From Verrucomicrobiota bacterium (GTDB lineage: Bacteria; Verrucomicrobiota; Verrucomicrobiia; Verrucomicrobiales; Akkermansiaceae), in contig JAFLEH010000033.1 in assembly GCA_017301995.1 (NCBI GenBank), forward strand, positions 1 through 64,000: 64,000 nucleotides of DNA. The letters are read 5' to 3'. The position numbers were made by a program, and so were the translations under genes. Numbering within the stretch: position 1 is the first letter of the stretch; each line of letters starts with the position of its first letter. Below the pieces are notes generated by a model. The model searched no databases. It worked only from the letters and a program-made list of their open reading frames with translations, and was not told the origin of the DNA. Positions 1 through 10,800 of the stretch are shown here, piece after piece.

Positions 1-588
1 CCACGCCCTCGCGGGCGGACTCCGGCGCTTCTCCCGCGCGCCGCCGTTTTCCAAAAAACGGAACCGGCACGCGGCGCACAAACCAATCTTCTCTCTCCCG
101 CCCGGAACCTTCCGCCATTACAAAGGCGGCGGCCCGTCACCACCCCATTGGTCGGGGGCGGGACATCGCGCCGCAGGCTTGCGTTCCGGGCCGTGCTGTC
201 AAAGAAAACTCCCTCTCGGGAACCGAGTAAACCCGCGGCCGCCGGCGCTTCGTTTCCGCACCGTCCGACCCCGTGTCGCTCGCCCGCCTCGCTTCGTGGC
301 GGGGCGCGAAGCTACACGAACGACCCCACGCGGGTCAACACCTTTTTCCAAATTTTTTTCACCAAAACCCTCACCTCCGCCACAACACGTTGGTTTCCAA
401 TCAGTCGGAAACGGAAAATTTTTTTGGAAATCCGCGCCGGAATCCGACGGTTTTGGGAAGAATCAGGGTGGGTTTTCGCAAGCGCGCGTGGCATTGGATT
501 CCGGCGGGAAGGAGTTGATTTCCGCAATGGCTTGAGCGTCAATTCCTTGCAACCGAGGCAACGGGCGAGGCTTCGAAATCGCGCCCGA
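1..588. other. Non-coding left edge, downstream of the first histidine kinase gene
   Basis: I see no convincing gene here. The open frames that cross it have no recognisable protein features and run into the antisense of the kinase gene. Positions about 340-470 are distinctly A+T-rich compared with the rest of the window and hold two related tracts, near 341-360 and 413-430. Each combines TTTCC/GGAAA with a run of T, and together they form an imperfect inverted repeat. This stretch follows the 3' end of the minus-strand kinase gene, so it could contain its terminator, but I find no clean stem followed by a T-run on that strand. Confidence 0.45.
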
Positions 589-2145
589 TCAGGAGTTTGC
601 CACAGGCAACTCGAGACGGATTCCGAACCCTCCGGAGGGAGGTAAAAACGCGCTGGCGCTGCCGCCGCAGGCTTCCACGGCGGTCCGGACGATGGCCAGG
701 CCCAGCCCGCTGCCGCCGGTTTCGCGGGTTCGGGAGCGATCAGGGCGATAGAACGGCTCGAAAAGACGGGGCAATTCCAACGGATCCACGCCGGGGCCGT
801 CGTCCACCAGCGAGAGCGTGACACGGTCGTGTGCGGAAGCGGCTGTCACAACGACGGTGGCGTTTTCGCCGGCGTGAATTCCCGCGTTGCGCAGGATATT
901 GGCCACCGCGCGACCTAACAAAGCCGCGTCCGCCATCACTTTGATCTCCGGCGCGACTTCCATCCTAACCGAACAGGCGGGCTGCTCCCTCGCGCATATA
1001 TCATTTACCAAATCCGCCAGATTCAGGTCCGTCACCCTAACCGCCTTGGTGCGGGCACGCGAGAATGCGAGGATTTCCTCCACCAATGCCGCGAGTTCGG
1101 CGGTTTCAGCTTCGATCGAGGCCAGACTGTCCGCCGCAGCATCGCCGAGTTTCATCTCGAGAATGCCGAGCCCGGTGCGGATTCTGGCCAGCGGAGCACA
1201 TAACTCATGGGCGGCGTCGCCGAGAAATCGTTTCTGGCCGGTAACCAGCAGATCCAACCGTCCTGCCATACTGCGGATGGCATGTCCGAGGCGTCCGAGT
1301 TCGTCACCGCCGCGCCGCGGGAGGTCCACTTGGAAATTGCCCGCCGCGATGCCGTCGGTGGCCTGGGTGAGCCGGTGCAGGTAGCGGGTGATTCCCAACA
1401 TGAATGGCGTCCAAAACACCAGACTGAGGCACAACACGGCCATCCCGCCCCAAAGCCACGGCTTGAGATCGAAGAACATGCCCGAGCCATCGAGGCGGTC
1501 GGCCCGGACCAGCAGCAGATGGGGACGCAGCGGTTGCCCCTCGGCGGCGAATGGCAGTGTGACGCCGGCCCAGTAGCCGTCGCCGCCATCGCCTCTAACC
1601 AAGAACACCGGATTGGCGGGAGGCAGACGCAGGGTCTGGGAGGTGGGGCGTTGCACCGGTGGCGGCCTATCATCCGGTTCGGGACCGCCGAACCAGGGTC
1701 CCCTGCCCTCCGGCGGCCCGGCGCCTCCGCCGGGCATTCCTCCGCCACGTCGCGACCATGGGGGCGCGCCCCTTCGCTCGCCGGGCGCGCCATCGGCCGC
1801 ATGGGGAAGCGCGGCGACGGCTCTATCAAGAACATTGCGCGGGATCGTCCGGGGAAACCGGTTCACCTGCTCCGGATCGAAAATCCCCGCCACCACCTGC
1901 AAATCCTCGCCGCGTTTCAGGACCGCCGCGTTCCATTCCTCCGGCGGCGATCCCAACATATCACCCCGCACCGACTCGCCGAAATACCTCAGCCGTTCTC
2001 CGGCGGCACCGCTCAACAGCGAATCCAGGCCCATCCCCAACTGCCAGCGCACAAACACGAAAAACCCGAGCGCCAGCACCACCAAGTGTAGCACCAGCCA
2101 CGCCAGGGCCTTGACCAGCAGCGAGGATCGGACGGACTCTTTCAT
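589..2145 (-). CDS. Sensor histidine kinase, CpxA-like architecture (first two-component system)
   Basis: A 518-residue membrane-bound sensor kinase that should autophosphorylate and pass phosphate to the regulator encoded just upstream. TM1 lies at about residues 12-33, a periplasmic region at about 34-228, and TM2 at about 231-252. A HAMP segment follows, then the H-box with H313 in AAHEL, an N-box around N416-N420, the G1 motif DDGPGVD at 449-454 and the G2 motif GGSGLGLA at 477-484, so all catalytic motifs are present. The sensor loop holds a Gly/Pro/Arg-rich stretch at about 118-165. The start overlaps the regulator stop by ATGA at 2142-2145, which implies translational coupling. It is clearly paralogous to the kinase at 49,368: both share SLL(S/A)G..GERL, YWAGV and GQKRFLGD(A/T)AHEL. 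The stimulus is unknown. Confidence 0.93.
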   Translation of the reverse strand: MKESVRSSLLVKALAWLVLHLVVLALGFFVFVRWQLGMGLDSLLSGAAGERLRYFGESVRGDMLGSPPEEWNAAVLKRGEDLQVVAGIFDPEQVNRFPRTIPRNVLDRAVAALPHAADGAPGERRGAPPWSRRGGGMPGGGAGPPEGRGPWFGGPEPDDRPPPVQRPTSQTLRLPPANPVFLVRGDGGDGYWAGVTLPFAAEGQPLRPHLLLVRADRLDGSGMFFDLKPWLWGGMAVLCLSLVFWTPFMLGITRYLHRLTQATDGIAAGNFQVDLPRRGGDELGRLGHAIRSMAGRLDLLVTGQKRFLGDAAHELCAPLARIRTGLGILEMKLGDAAADSLASIEAETAELAALVEEILAFSRARTKAVRVTDLNLADLVNDICAREQPACSVRMEVAPEIKVMADAALLGRAVANILRNAGIHAGENATVVVTAASAHDRVTLSLVDDGPGVDPLELPRLFEPFYRPDRSRTRETGGSGLGLAIVRTAVEACGGSASAFLPPSGGFGIRLELPVANS

Positions 2146-2870
2146 GCTTTTCCGGGGCTTTCGTGTTCCACATCCGCCAGCGAATAACCGACCCCGCGGA
2201 TCGTCCGGATGAAACGCGGCTGCTTGGCGTCGTCGCCCAGTTTGCGGCGCAGCGAGGAAACATGGACGTCGATCGAGCGGTCGAACACGTCGAACCGCCG
2301 CGCGGACACCTCTTCGATGAGCTTCTCGCGGGTTTTCACCCTGCCCTTGGCCTTGATCAGCGCGGTGAGGATGGCGAATTCCAGCGTTGTTAGATCGAGC
2401 GGTTCGTCGCCCATGACCGCGGTGTGCGTTTCCTCGCAGACCCGCAGCGGGCCGGAAACCAGTTCGACAAGCGGTGCCGCCGCGGTGGTCGCGGGCCGCG
2501 AGCGGCGGGTGACCGCGCGAAGCCTTGCCAGCAACTCACGCGACGAAAACGTTTTCGGCAGATAGTCGTCCGCGCCCAATTCCAGCCCGACGATCCGGTC
2601 GGCTTCGTCGCCCAACGCGGTGAGCATGAGCACCGGCACATCCGAGCGTTTGCGCAGCTCGCGCAGCACTGAGAAGCCATCCATACCAGGCATCATCACA
2701 TCGAGAATGACCGCCTCGTAGGACGTGGCGAGGGCTTCCTCCAAACCGTCCGGCCCGTTATGCCGCAGCGTCACATCATAGCCGAGCGGCCCGAGATAAT
2801 CCCGGATCAGACCGGCAAGCTTGCGGTCGTCGTCCACGACAAGAATGTGTCTCGCGCCTTGGTTTTCCAT
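2142..2870 (-). CDS. OmpR/PhoB-family response regulator (first two-component system)
   Basis: A 242-residue two-domain transcription regulator. The receiver domain has the acidic pocket VVDDD at 11-15, the phospho-acceptor D57 in ILDVMMPG, the conserved Thr in LMLTA and the Lys in YLPK. The C-terminal winged-helix domain contains the recognition helix DVHVSSLRRKL. I chose the start at 2870, which puts MENQGARHILVVDDD at the N-terminus. A start five codons earlier at 2885 is possible, and neither has an obvious Shine-Dalgarno sequence. It is cotranscribed with the downstream kinase (ATGA overlap). A direct repeat matching the boxes at 41,495 and 44,166 lies about 45 bp upstream, so autoregulation is likely. 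The helix differs at only two positions from that of the paralogue at 43,422. Confidence 0.93.
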   Translation of the reverse strand: MENQGARHILVVDDDRKLAGLIRDYLGPLGYDVTLRHNGPDGLEEALATSYEAVILDVMMPGMDGFSVLRELRKRSDVPVLMLTALGDEADRIVGLELGADDYLPKTFSSRELLARLRAVTRRSRPATTAAAPLVELVSGPLRVCEETHTAVMGDEPLDLTTLEFAILTALIKAKGRVKTREKLIEEVSARRFDVFDRSIDVHVSSLRRKLGDDAKQPRFIRTIRGVGYSLADVEHESPGKA

Positions 2871-2914
2871 ATCCGCAGCGAGCATAGCGGTTTGCCGCCG
2901 GAACGCGAACCGGT

Positions 2915-2936
2915 TTTACACGCGCTTAACAATTTT
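2915..2936 (+). promoter_or_regulatory. Candidate OmpR-type response-regulator box upstream of the first regulator gene
   Basis: TTTACA at 2915-2920 and TTAACA at 2926-2931 are direct half-sites whose starts are 11 bp apart, followed by ATTTT. The layout and the downstream half (CTTAACAATTT) match the sites at 41,495 and 44,166. Such 10-11-bp-phased tandem half-sites are typical targets of OmpR/PhoB-family regulators. Relative to the gene it would control (minus strand, start 2870), the box is in the opposite orientation to the other two. The assignment to these regulators is inference. Confidence 0.6.
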
Positions 2937-2950
2937 CCCGGAGGCGGGCC

Positions 2951-3895
<945 letters not shown>

Positions 3896-3972
3896 GCCCG
3901 AGGGTCTCAGGAATTTCGCGCGCCGCAAGATTCAAGTTTGCATCCCCGCCCCGATCCCGGTAGCGTCGCCGC

Positions 3973-6363
3973 ATGCCGGAAACTGCGGAAGAAATTGCCT
4001 ACTGCCACGCCTGCGGCAGCCCGATGAACGTCGCCGATGTCGGACCGTTTTCCAACGTCGAGTGCCCGCATTGCGGCAAGCACACACGGGTCAAACGGGA
4101 GTTCGGAGCCTACACCCTGCTGCGCCGCCATGCCGTGGGCGGAATGAGCGTGGTTTTCGTGGCCCACGACAACACCCTCGACCGCGAAGTCGCGGTGAAG
4201 ATCCTCAACGAAAACTACTCGGCCGACAGCCGTCGGATAGAAGCGTTCGAGCACGAGGCGCGGGTGACGGCGTCGTTCAGCCACCCCCACGTCGTGCGGG
4301 TGTTCACCACCGGCCGGGCGTTCGACCGCTACTATATTGCGATGGAACTGGTGTCCGGCGGCCATTTTGAGGACCGGATCCAGGAGCGCGGCACCGTTCC
4401 GGAGCGGGAGATGCTGCCATTCGCGATCCAGGTTGCGGAGGGACTCAAGGCCGCGCATGCCGCGGGGCTGATCCACCGCGACATCAAGCCCGGAAACATC
4501 CTCCTCGACGGCTCCGGCAACGCCAAGATCGTCGATTTCGGCCTCGCGCTGCTGTTGGAGACGTCGGGCACCGCCAAGGCCTCGGAAATCTGGGCCACTC
4601 CCTACTACGTTCCGCCGGAGACCATCGAGGGCCAACCCGAGGATTTCCGCTCGGACATGTATGCCTTTGGTGCCACGCTCTATCACGCCCTGGCCGGCAA
4701 GCCGCCGTGCAACGAGGAGTCGATGGCCACCAACATCCTCCGCGAGGCGAAACGAAAGGTCGTTCCGCTCCAACAGGCGGCGCCATGGGTCACGCCGCGA
4801 ACCTGCGCGGTGGTGGACCGCGCCATGGCCTACGAACCTAACAACCGCTTCAATTCCTACGACGAACTGCTTTCCTATCTGCAGGATGCCTACGCCCAGG
4901 TCAAGGCGGGCGCCAAGCCGATCGTCAAGGACCCGATCGCCGCGAAGCGCAGGGCCGCGGCCAAACAACGCGAGCGCATTCTGATAGGAGCGGGCCTGGC
5001 CGCCGTCGCCATGGCCCTCGTCGGCGCGATCTGGTGGGTCACCCGGCCGAACCCTGAAAAACCCGGCGACAAACCGGTCGCGGTGCCCGATTCCGGCCAT
5101 ACCCAGCCCGGCCAGGATCCGGCCACCGCCGCCCGAATCGCCAAGCTTTACCGGCAGGCCCGCGATGCGGTTAGCGCGGGGGATTATTCCATCGCCCGCG
5201 CCCATTTCGCCTCGCTGAGGGAGGATTCGGCGGTGGGCGAACCCACCCGGACATGGTCGGCGATGGAAGCGGTTCTGATGCCACTCTTGGACGGACAATC
5301 CGCCGCCGCGCGCGTCGAGGCCGCCGCGACCGCGCGCCACCTATCGACCGCCACGCTGCCTGATCCGTCGGTGAAGAGTCTGCTACTTCCGGTGCTTGAG
5401 GAGTTTTCAAAGCCAGCCGCCCCAACCGTAGGAAACGAACCACCCAAGGGCAACTCGCCGCAACGGCTGGTGTTCTGGATGCTCGCCGGGCTGAAGCATT
5501 GGGAAAACGGCCGCCTGACGCAGGCCGAGCCGTTTTTCAAGGCCGTAACGGAGGCGAAAACCGCTCCTCAGGACGAATGGCTCCAGACCTATCAGACTCT
5601 AGCCGCCGCCTATCTGGCGGATTTCTCGCTTCTGACAGGGCCGGTTTTCGACGCCAGTCCCACCGACGGAGAGTCTTGCGAAAAGGCCATCCAGAACCTA
5701 AACGCGATGATCCCGCAATTGAAAACCCGGGGGCGGGCGAAGTTCAACGCGGAAGCGTGGAAGCGCGATCTCGCCAAACTCGCCAAGCGCCAGCCGGTGG
5801 CCACGCCAATCACTCCGGACGCACCCGCGCGACCCGTTTTGCGCGCGGTGCTCGACACTCTGGCAAGGCATGCGGCGAAATGCGATTTCCTGGCCGCATC
5901 CGAATACCTGAAGACCCTCCCCGCGGACCCGGATGGAGCGTCCCGCAAATCGCTGATGGCCCTAACCGATTCGGCCACTCTCTTTCTCAACGATCTCAAT
6001 ACGGACCTGAAACGCGCTCCGGAAGGATTTGCGGTGAGCGGCAAACTCAGGAACGGCGACGCATTCACCAAAGTCTCCGCGTCGGACCAACCTAGCAAGA
6101 TCCGCGTTTCCCTCAACGGCCCCTCGCGCGACTGCGCCTGGGCGGATCTCGAACCCGAATCGGTCGTCGATATCTATCGGACCGTTATCAAACCGGAAAC
6201 CGATGCCGACCGGAAACTCCGCCGCCATGAGACCGCCATCGCCTTCCAGTGGCTTTCGGGCATGCGCGAGCAAGCCACCGCCGCCGCCGAACGCCTCGCG
6301 GCCGAGAGCGAGTCCTTCAAAGACCGCTGGGAATCCATCAAATCCGGCCTACCGGGGAAGTAG
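3973..6363 (+). CDS. Membrane Ser/Thr protein kinase with N-terminal zinc ribbon
   Basis: A 796-residue Hanks-type kinase. The N-terminus has a treble-Cys/zinc-ribbon-like element with C11, C14, C31 and C34. The kinase domain follows: a Gly-rich loop near VGGMSVVF (55-62), the ATP lysine K76 in VAVKIL, the catalytic HRDIKPGN at 168-175 and DFG at 188-190, so it should be active. A single TM helix at about 335-357 (GAGLAAVAMALVGAIWW) leads to a ~440-residue extracytoplasmic part rich in Ala and helices with TPR-like character and no enzyme motif I recognise. The architecture resembles the large Ser/Thr kinase families of Planctomycetes and Verrucomicrobia. Targets are unknown, and no phosphatase gene lies nearby. 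Confidence 0.9.
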   Translation: MPETAEEIAYCHACGSPMNVADVGPFSNVECPHCGKHTRVKREFGAYTLLRRHAVGGMSVVFVAHDNTLDREVAVKILNENYSADSRRIEAFEHEARVTASFSHPHVVRVFTTGRAFDRYYIAMELVSGGHFEDRIQERGTVPEREMLPFAIQVAEGLKAAHAAGLIHRDIKPGNILLDGSGNAKIVDFGLALLLETSGTAKASEIWATPYYVPPETIEGQPEDFRSDMYAFGATLYHALAGKPPCNEESMATNILREAKRKVVPLQQAAPWVTPRTCAVVDRAMAYEPNNRFNSYDELLSYLQDAYAQVKAGAKPIVKDPIAAKRRAAAKQRERILIGAGLAAVAMALVGAIWWVTRPNPEKPGDKPVAVPDSGHTQPGQDPATAARIAKLYRQARDAVSAGDYSIARAHFASLREDSAVGEPTRTWSAMEAVLMPLLDGQSAAARVEAAATARHLSTATLPDPSVKSLLLPVLEEFSKPAAPTVGNEPPKGNSPQRLVFWMLAGLKHWENGRLTQAEPFFKAVTEAKTAPQDEWLQTYQTLAAAYLADFSLLTGPVFDASPTDGESCEKAIQNLNAMIPQLKTRGRAKFNAEAWKRDLAKLAKRQPVATPITPDAPARPVLRAVLDTLARHAAKCDFLAASEYLKTLPADPDGASRKSLMALTDSATLFLNDLNTDLKRAPEGFAVSGKLRNGDAFTKVSASDQPSKIRVSLNGPSRDCAWADLEPESVVDIYRTVIKPETDADRKLRRHETAIAFQWLSGMREQATAAAERLAAESESFKDRWESIKSGLPGK

Positions 6364-6431
6364 CTTGTTACCGGTTGTCAGGAAACATCGATCCGCCCCC
6401 CCCAACACAGTCGCGGAATCACCCATCCTAA

Positions 6432-6462
6432 TAACCAATAACAAATAACCAATAACTTCAAC
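6432..6462 (+). repeat. 31-bp intergenic repeat (copy 1), also present inverted at 26,551
   Basis: An A+T-rich 31-mer made of two TAACCAATAAC units plus CTTCAAC. Its reverse complement occurs at 26,551-26,581 with one mismatch. It ends six bases before the rarA start codon, so it lies in the rarA leader. Both copies are intergenic. Confidence 0.8.
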
Positions 6463-6467
6463 TGTTC

Positions 6468-7817
6468 ATGCCCGACCTTTTCACCACTCCCGCGGCGCTG
6501 GCCGGAAAAACCAGCCCGCAAGAGCCATTGGCCGCGCGGATGCGGCCGGTGTCGCTCGATGAAGTGGCCGGGCAACAGCACATCCTCGCGCCGGGCAAAC
6601 TGCTCCGCCGCGCCATCGAGTCGGACCGTTTCACCTCGCTGATTTTCTACGGCCCGCCGGGGACCGGAAAAACCACCTTGGCCAGCGTGATCGCGCGCAC
6701 CACCGGTTCCCGATTCGAATCGCTCAACGGCGTTGAGTCCAACGTGGCGGAAATCCGCGCCAAGATCGACCAGGCCCGCGCCTGGCGCGACATGCGCGGC
6801 GAAACCACGATCCTGTTCATCGACGAAATCCACCGATTCAACAAGGCGCAGCAGGACGTGCTGCTGCCCCACATCGAGCGCGGCATCGTCCGTTTCATCG
6901 GAGCCACCACCCACAACCCGTATTTCCACGTCAACTCGCCGCTGGTTTCGCGGTCGCAGATTTTCCAGCTCGAACCGGTGCCGGTGGACGATGTGGTGGC
7001 GGTGCTCCGCCGCGCGCTGGCCGACCCAGAGCGCGGCCTCGGTTCTCTAACCATCCGAGCCGAGGACATCGCCCTGACCCATCTGGCGGAAAAGTCAGAC
7101 GGCGACGTGCGCAAGGCGCTGACGGCGCTCGAACTCGCTTGTCTAACAACCATTTCCGGCGACGACGGATCGATCCATCTCACGTTGGAAGTGGCCGAAG
7201 AGTCGATCCAGCGCAAGGCGGTGGTCTATGACGCGGATGGCGACGCGCATCACGACACTATCTCCGCGTTCATCAAGTCAATCCGCGGCTCGGATCCGGA
7301 CGCGGCGCTTTACTGGCTGGCGAAAATGCTGCACGCCGGGGAGGACCCGCGTTTCATCTCGCGGCGCCTGGTGATTGCCGCATCCGAGGACATCGGCCTG
7401 GCGGATTCCAACGCGCTGCGGGTGGCCTTGGACGCGCATCACGCGTTCGAGTTTGTCGGGATGCCGGAGGGTCGCATCCCGCTGGCCCATGCCACGGTCT
7501 ATCTGGCCACAGCGCCGAAATCCAACACCGCCTACGCCGCCCTCGGCCTTGCCATGGCGGATGTCGAAAGCGGCCGCACGCTGGCCGTGCCGCTCCATCT
7601 GCGCACCAAAACCCGCAAGAAGCTCGCCGCCGCGTCCGGCGCCGCTCCGGAAGCCATGGACTACCAATATCCGCACGATTTCGAAGGTGCCCACATCCCG
7701 CAGGCCTACCTGCCGGAAGGCCGGGTTTATTATCAACCCGGCGAGCAGGGACTCGAAAAGCGCATCAAGGAGCGCCTCGACTACTGGCGGTCCACATTTG
7801 ACGGGAAATCCCGCTGA
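6468..7817 (+). CDS. rarA: Replication-associated recombination protein A (AAA+ ATPase)
   Basis: A 449-residue clamp-loader-like AAA+ ATPase of the RarA/MgsA/WRNIP1 family, which acts at stalled replication forks. The N-terminus has RMRPVSLDEVAGQQHI, then Walker A GPPGTGKTT, Walker B ILFIDEIHRF, sensor 1 GATTHNPYF and the C-terminal tetramerisation region with ISRRLVIAASEDIGLA and YQYPHDF. Length is normal for the family. It lies directly upstream of dnaE on the same strand with a 77-bp gap, giving a DNA-replication pair. Confidence 0.95.
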   Translation: MPDLFTTPAALAGKTSPQEPLAARMRPVSLDEVAGQQHILAPGKLLRRAIESDRFTSLIFYGPPGTGKTTLASVIARTTGSRFESLNGVESNVAEIRAKIDQARAWRDMRGETTILFIDEIHRFNKAQQDVLLPHIERGIVRFIGATTHNPYFHVNSPLVSRSQIFQLEPVPVDDVVAVLRRALADPERGLGSLTIRAEDIALTHLAEKSDGDVRKALTALELACLTTISGDDGSIHLTLEVAEESIQRKAVVYDADGDAHHDTISAFIKSIRGSDPDAALYWLAKMLHAGEDPRFISRRLVIAASEDIGLADSNALRVALDAHHAFEFVGMPEGRIPLAHATVYLATAPKSNTAYAALGLAMADVESGRTLAVPLHLRTKTRKKLAAASGAAPEAMDYQYPHDFEGAHIPQAYLPEGRVYYQPGEQGLEKRIKERLDYWRSTFDGKSR

Positions 7818-7894
7818 AACACTGCGGTCCCGGCGGTCGATCACCCTCCGCGTTTGACACCCGCCCCCCGCCCTCCCTACCCTGCGGCCCGCCG

Positions 7895-10800
7895 ATGTCC
7901 GATTCTTTCGTCCACCTCCACCTGCATACCGAATTTTCCCTGCTCGACGGCATGACCCGCACCAAGGATCTTGCCAAACGCGCCGCCGAACTCGGCATGC
8001 CCGCCGTCGCCCTAACCGACCACGGGAACCTCTACGGCGCCATCAAGTTTTACAAATCCTGCAAGGACGCGGGCATCAAACCGATCTTCGGCTGCGAAAT
8101 CTATCTGGCCCCCGGTTCCATGGAGGACAAGCGCGAGGTCATCGGCCGCAAACGCGCCACCCACCTCACGCTGCTGGCGGAAACCAACGAGGGCTGGGAC
8201 AACCTGAGCAAGCTGGTCACCAAGGGCCACCTGGAAGGACTCTACTACGGCAAGCCCCGCGTGGACCGCGCCGCGTTGCGCCAATACGCCAAAGGCATCA
8301 TCTGCCTGTCCGGCTGCGTCGGCGGCCCGGTCAACGAGTGGCTGCTCGCCGGCGATTACGAAAAGGCCAAGGAAACCCTGGCCGAACTCGCCGACATTTT
8401 CGGCCACGCCAACACCTACGTCGAGATCCATAACCACGGCCTGGAACCCCAACAGCTTGTTACCCCGAAACTGCTCCAACTGGCGCGGGAACTCAACCTG
8501 AAACCGGTGGCCGCCAACGACGTGCATTTTCTCAAGCGCACCGACCACGAGGCCCACGACGTGATGATCTGCATCGGCACCGGGCATCTTCTGCTGGACG
8601 AAAACCGGATGCGCTATTCGCCGGAACTCTACTTCAAATCCGCCGAGGAAATGCGCGCGCTTTTCGCCGATATCCCCGGCGCCTGCGACGCCACCCTCGA
8701 AATCGCCGAACGTTGCAACGTTTCCATCAAGCTCGATTCCACTTCCTCGGAAAAATACCCGCAGTTCGGCACGCCCGACGGCAGCCCGCGGGAGGAGTAT
8801 TTCATGAAAGTCTGCCGCGAGGGACTCGTCCGCCGCTATGGCGAGGAACGCGCCAATGACCCGGAAGTCGCCGCACGTCTCAAATACGAGGTCGATACCA
8901 TCAACCAGCTCGGTTTCGCCTCCTACTTCCTGATCACCGCCGACTTCATCCAGTGGGCGCGCGATCACGGCATCCCGGTGGGTCCCGGCCGCGGCTCGGC
9001 GGCGGGTTCGCTCGCTTCCTACGCCATCGGCATCACCGATATCTGCCCGCTCCGGTTCGGCCTGTTGTTCGAACGTTTCCTCAATCCGGAACGCGTGAGC
9101 CCGCCCGACGTCGATATCGACTTCTGCCAGAGCCGCCGCGGCGAGGTGATCGAATATGTCCGCCAGAAATACGGCGAGCGCTGCGTTTCACATATCATCA
9201 CCTACGGCAAACTCGGCGCCAAAAGCGTCATCCGCGACGTCGCCCGCGTGATGGGCGTTTCCTATGGCGAGGCCGACCGTCTGGCGAAAATGATCGAGGC
9301 GAAGCCGGATGCCACCCTCGAAAAGGAATTCGCCGCCAAGCCCGAACTGCGCGAACTCATCGAAAGCAGTTCGACCTATCAGGAACTCTGGAACTACGCC
9401 TGCAAGCTCGAAGGACTCAACCGCAACACCGGCGTCCATGCGGCGGGCATCGTGATCGGCGACCGCCCGCTCGACGAGCACGTCCCGCTCACCCGCGGCA
9501 ACGAAGGGGAAGTCATCACCCAGTATGATATGAAGGTCATCACCGACGTGGGCCTTCTGAAAATGGACTTCCTGGGGCTCAAGAACCTAACCGTCATCCA
9601 GGAGGCGGTCGAGCACATCCGCCGCCACACGCCGGACTTCGCCATCGAGCGGGTGCCGCTGGACGACCGCAAGACTTTCGAGATCCTCAACCGCGGCGAG
9701 ACGATGGGCGTGTTCCAGCTCGAATCCGGCGGCATGGTGGAAACCTGCCGGAAATACCAGTTGGAGAAAATCGAGGACATCATCGACCTTCTCGCGCTCT
9801 ATCGGCCGGGGGCCATGCAGTTCATCGACCAGATGATCGAGGTGAAAAAAGGCCGCAAGCGGGTGGTCTTCGAGCATCCGTTGTTGGAAAAGGTCTGCGG
9901 CGACACCTACGGGGTGATGATCTATCAGGAACAGGTCCAGAACGCCGCCAAACTCCTCGCCGGCTACACGCTCGGTGGCGCCGACCTGCTCCGCCGCGCG
10001 ATGGGCAAGAAGGACCCGGCCCAGATGGCCAAAGAGCGCGGCGGGTTCATCGCGGGCTGCGAGAAAACCAACGGCATCGGCGCGGTTCTGGCGGGACAGA
10101 TCTTCGACAAGATCGAGATGTTCGCCGGTTACGGGTTCAACAAATCCCACTCGGCCTGCTACGGCCACATTTCCTACTGGACGGCCTATCTGAAGGCCAA
10201 TCACACCGTCGAATTCATGGCGGCGCTGCTTTCCAACGAAATCCAGAACACCGACAAAATCGGGGTTTTCGTTTCCGAGTGCCATCGCATCGGCCTGGAA
10301 TTGCTGCCGCCGGACATCAACAAATCCCAACTCCGGTTCGCCCCGGAACTCGCGCCTAACGGAAGACCCGCGATCCGCTACGGACTGGCCGCGATCAAGA
10401 ACTGCGGCGAGGGTGCGATGGCCGCCGCCATCCAGGAACGCGACGCTGCCGGCCCCTTCACCTCGATCGAGGATTTTTCCAACCGGCTCGACTCGAAAGT
10501 GGTCAACAAGCGGATCCTCGAAACGCTGGTCAAAGCCGGCGCCTTCGACTGGACCGGCGAAACGCGCGCCGGAATGTTCGAGCGGTTGGAACAGGTGATC
10601 TCCGCCGCCTCGTCGATCCAGCGCGACCGCGCATCCGGACAGGTCTCGCTGTTCGATGCGATGGATTTCGCCCCGCCACCGGCTCCCAAGGCCGGTGCCA
10701 AGGGCCGCAACGGAAAGCCGGCGGTCGAGGAATGGCCCAAGGACGACCGACTCACGCACGAGAAGGAATTGTTAGGTTTCTATGTCACCGGTCATCCGCT

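Noticed and set aside
148..645. Open frame across the left edge
   Set aside because: It has skewed composition, no domain or signal, and runs into the antisense of a well-supported kinase gene.
3907..5340. Long minus-strand open frame (477 codons) opposite the Ser/Thr kinase
   Set aside because: It is antisense to a gene with intact kinase motifs; long antisense frames are expected at this G+C content.
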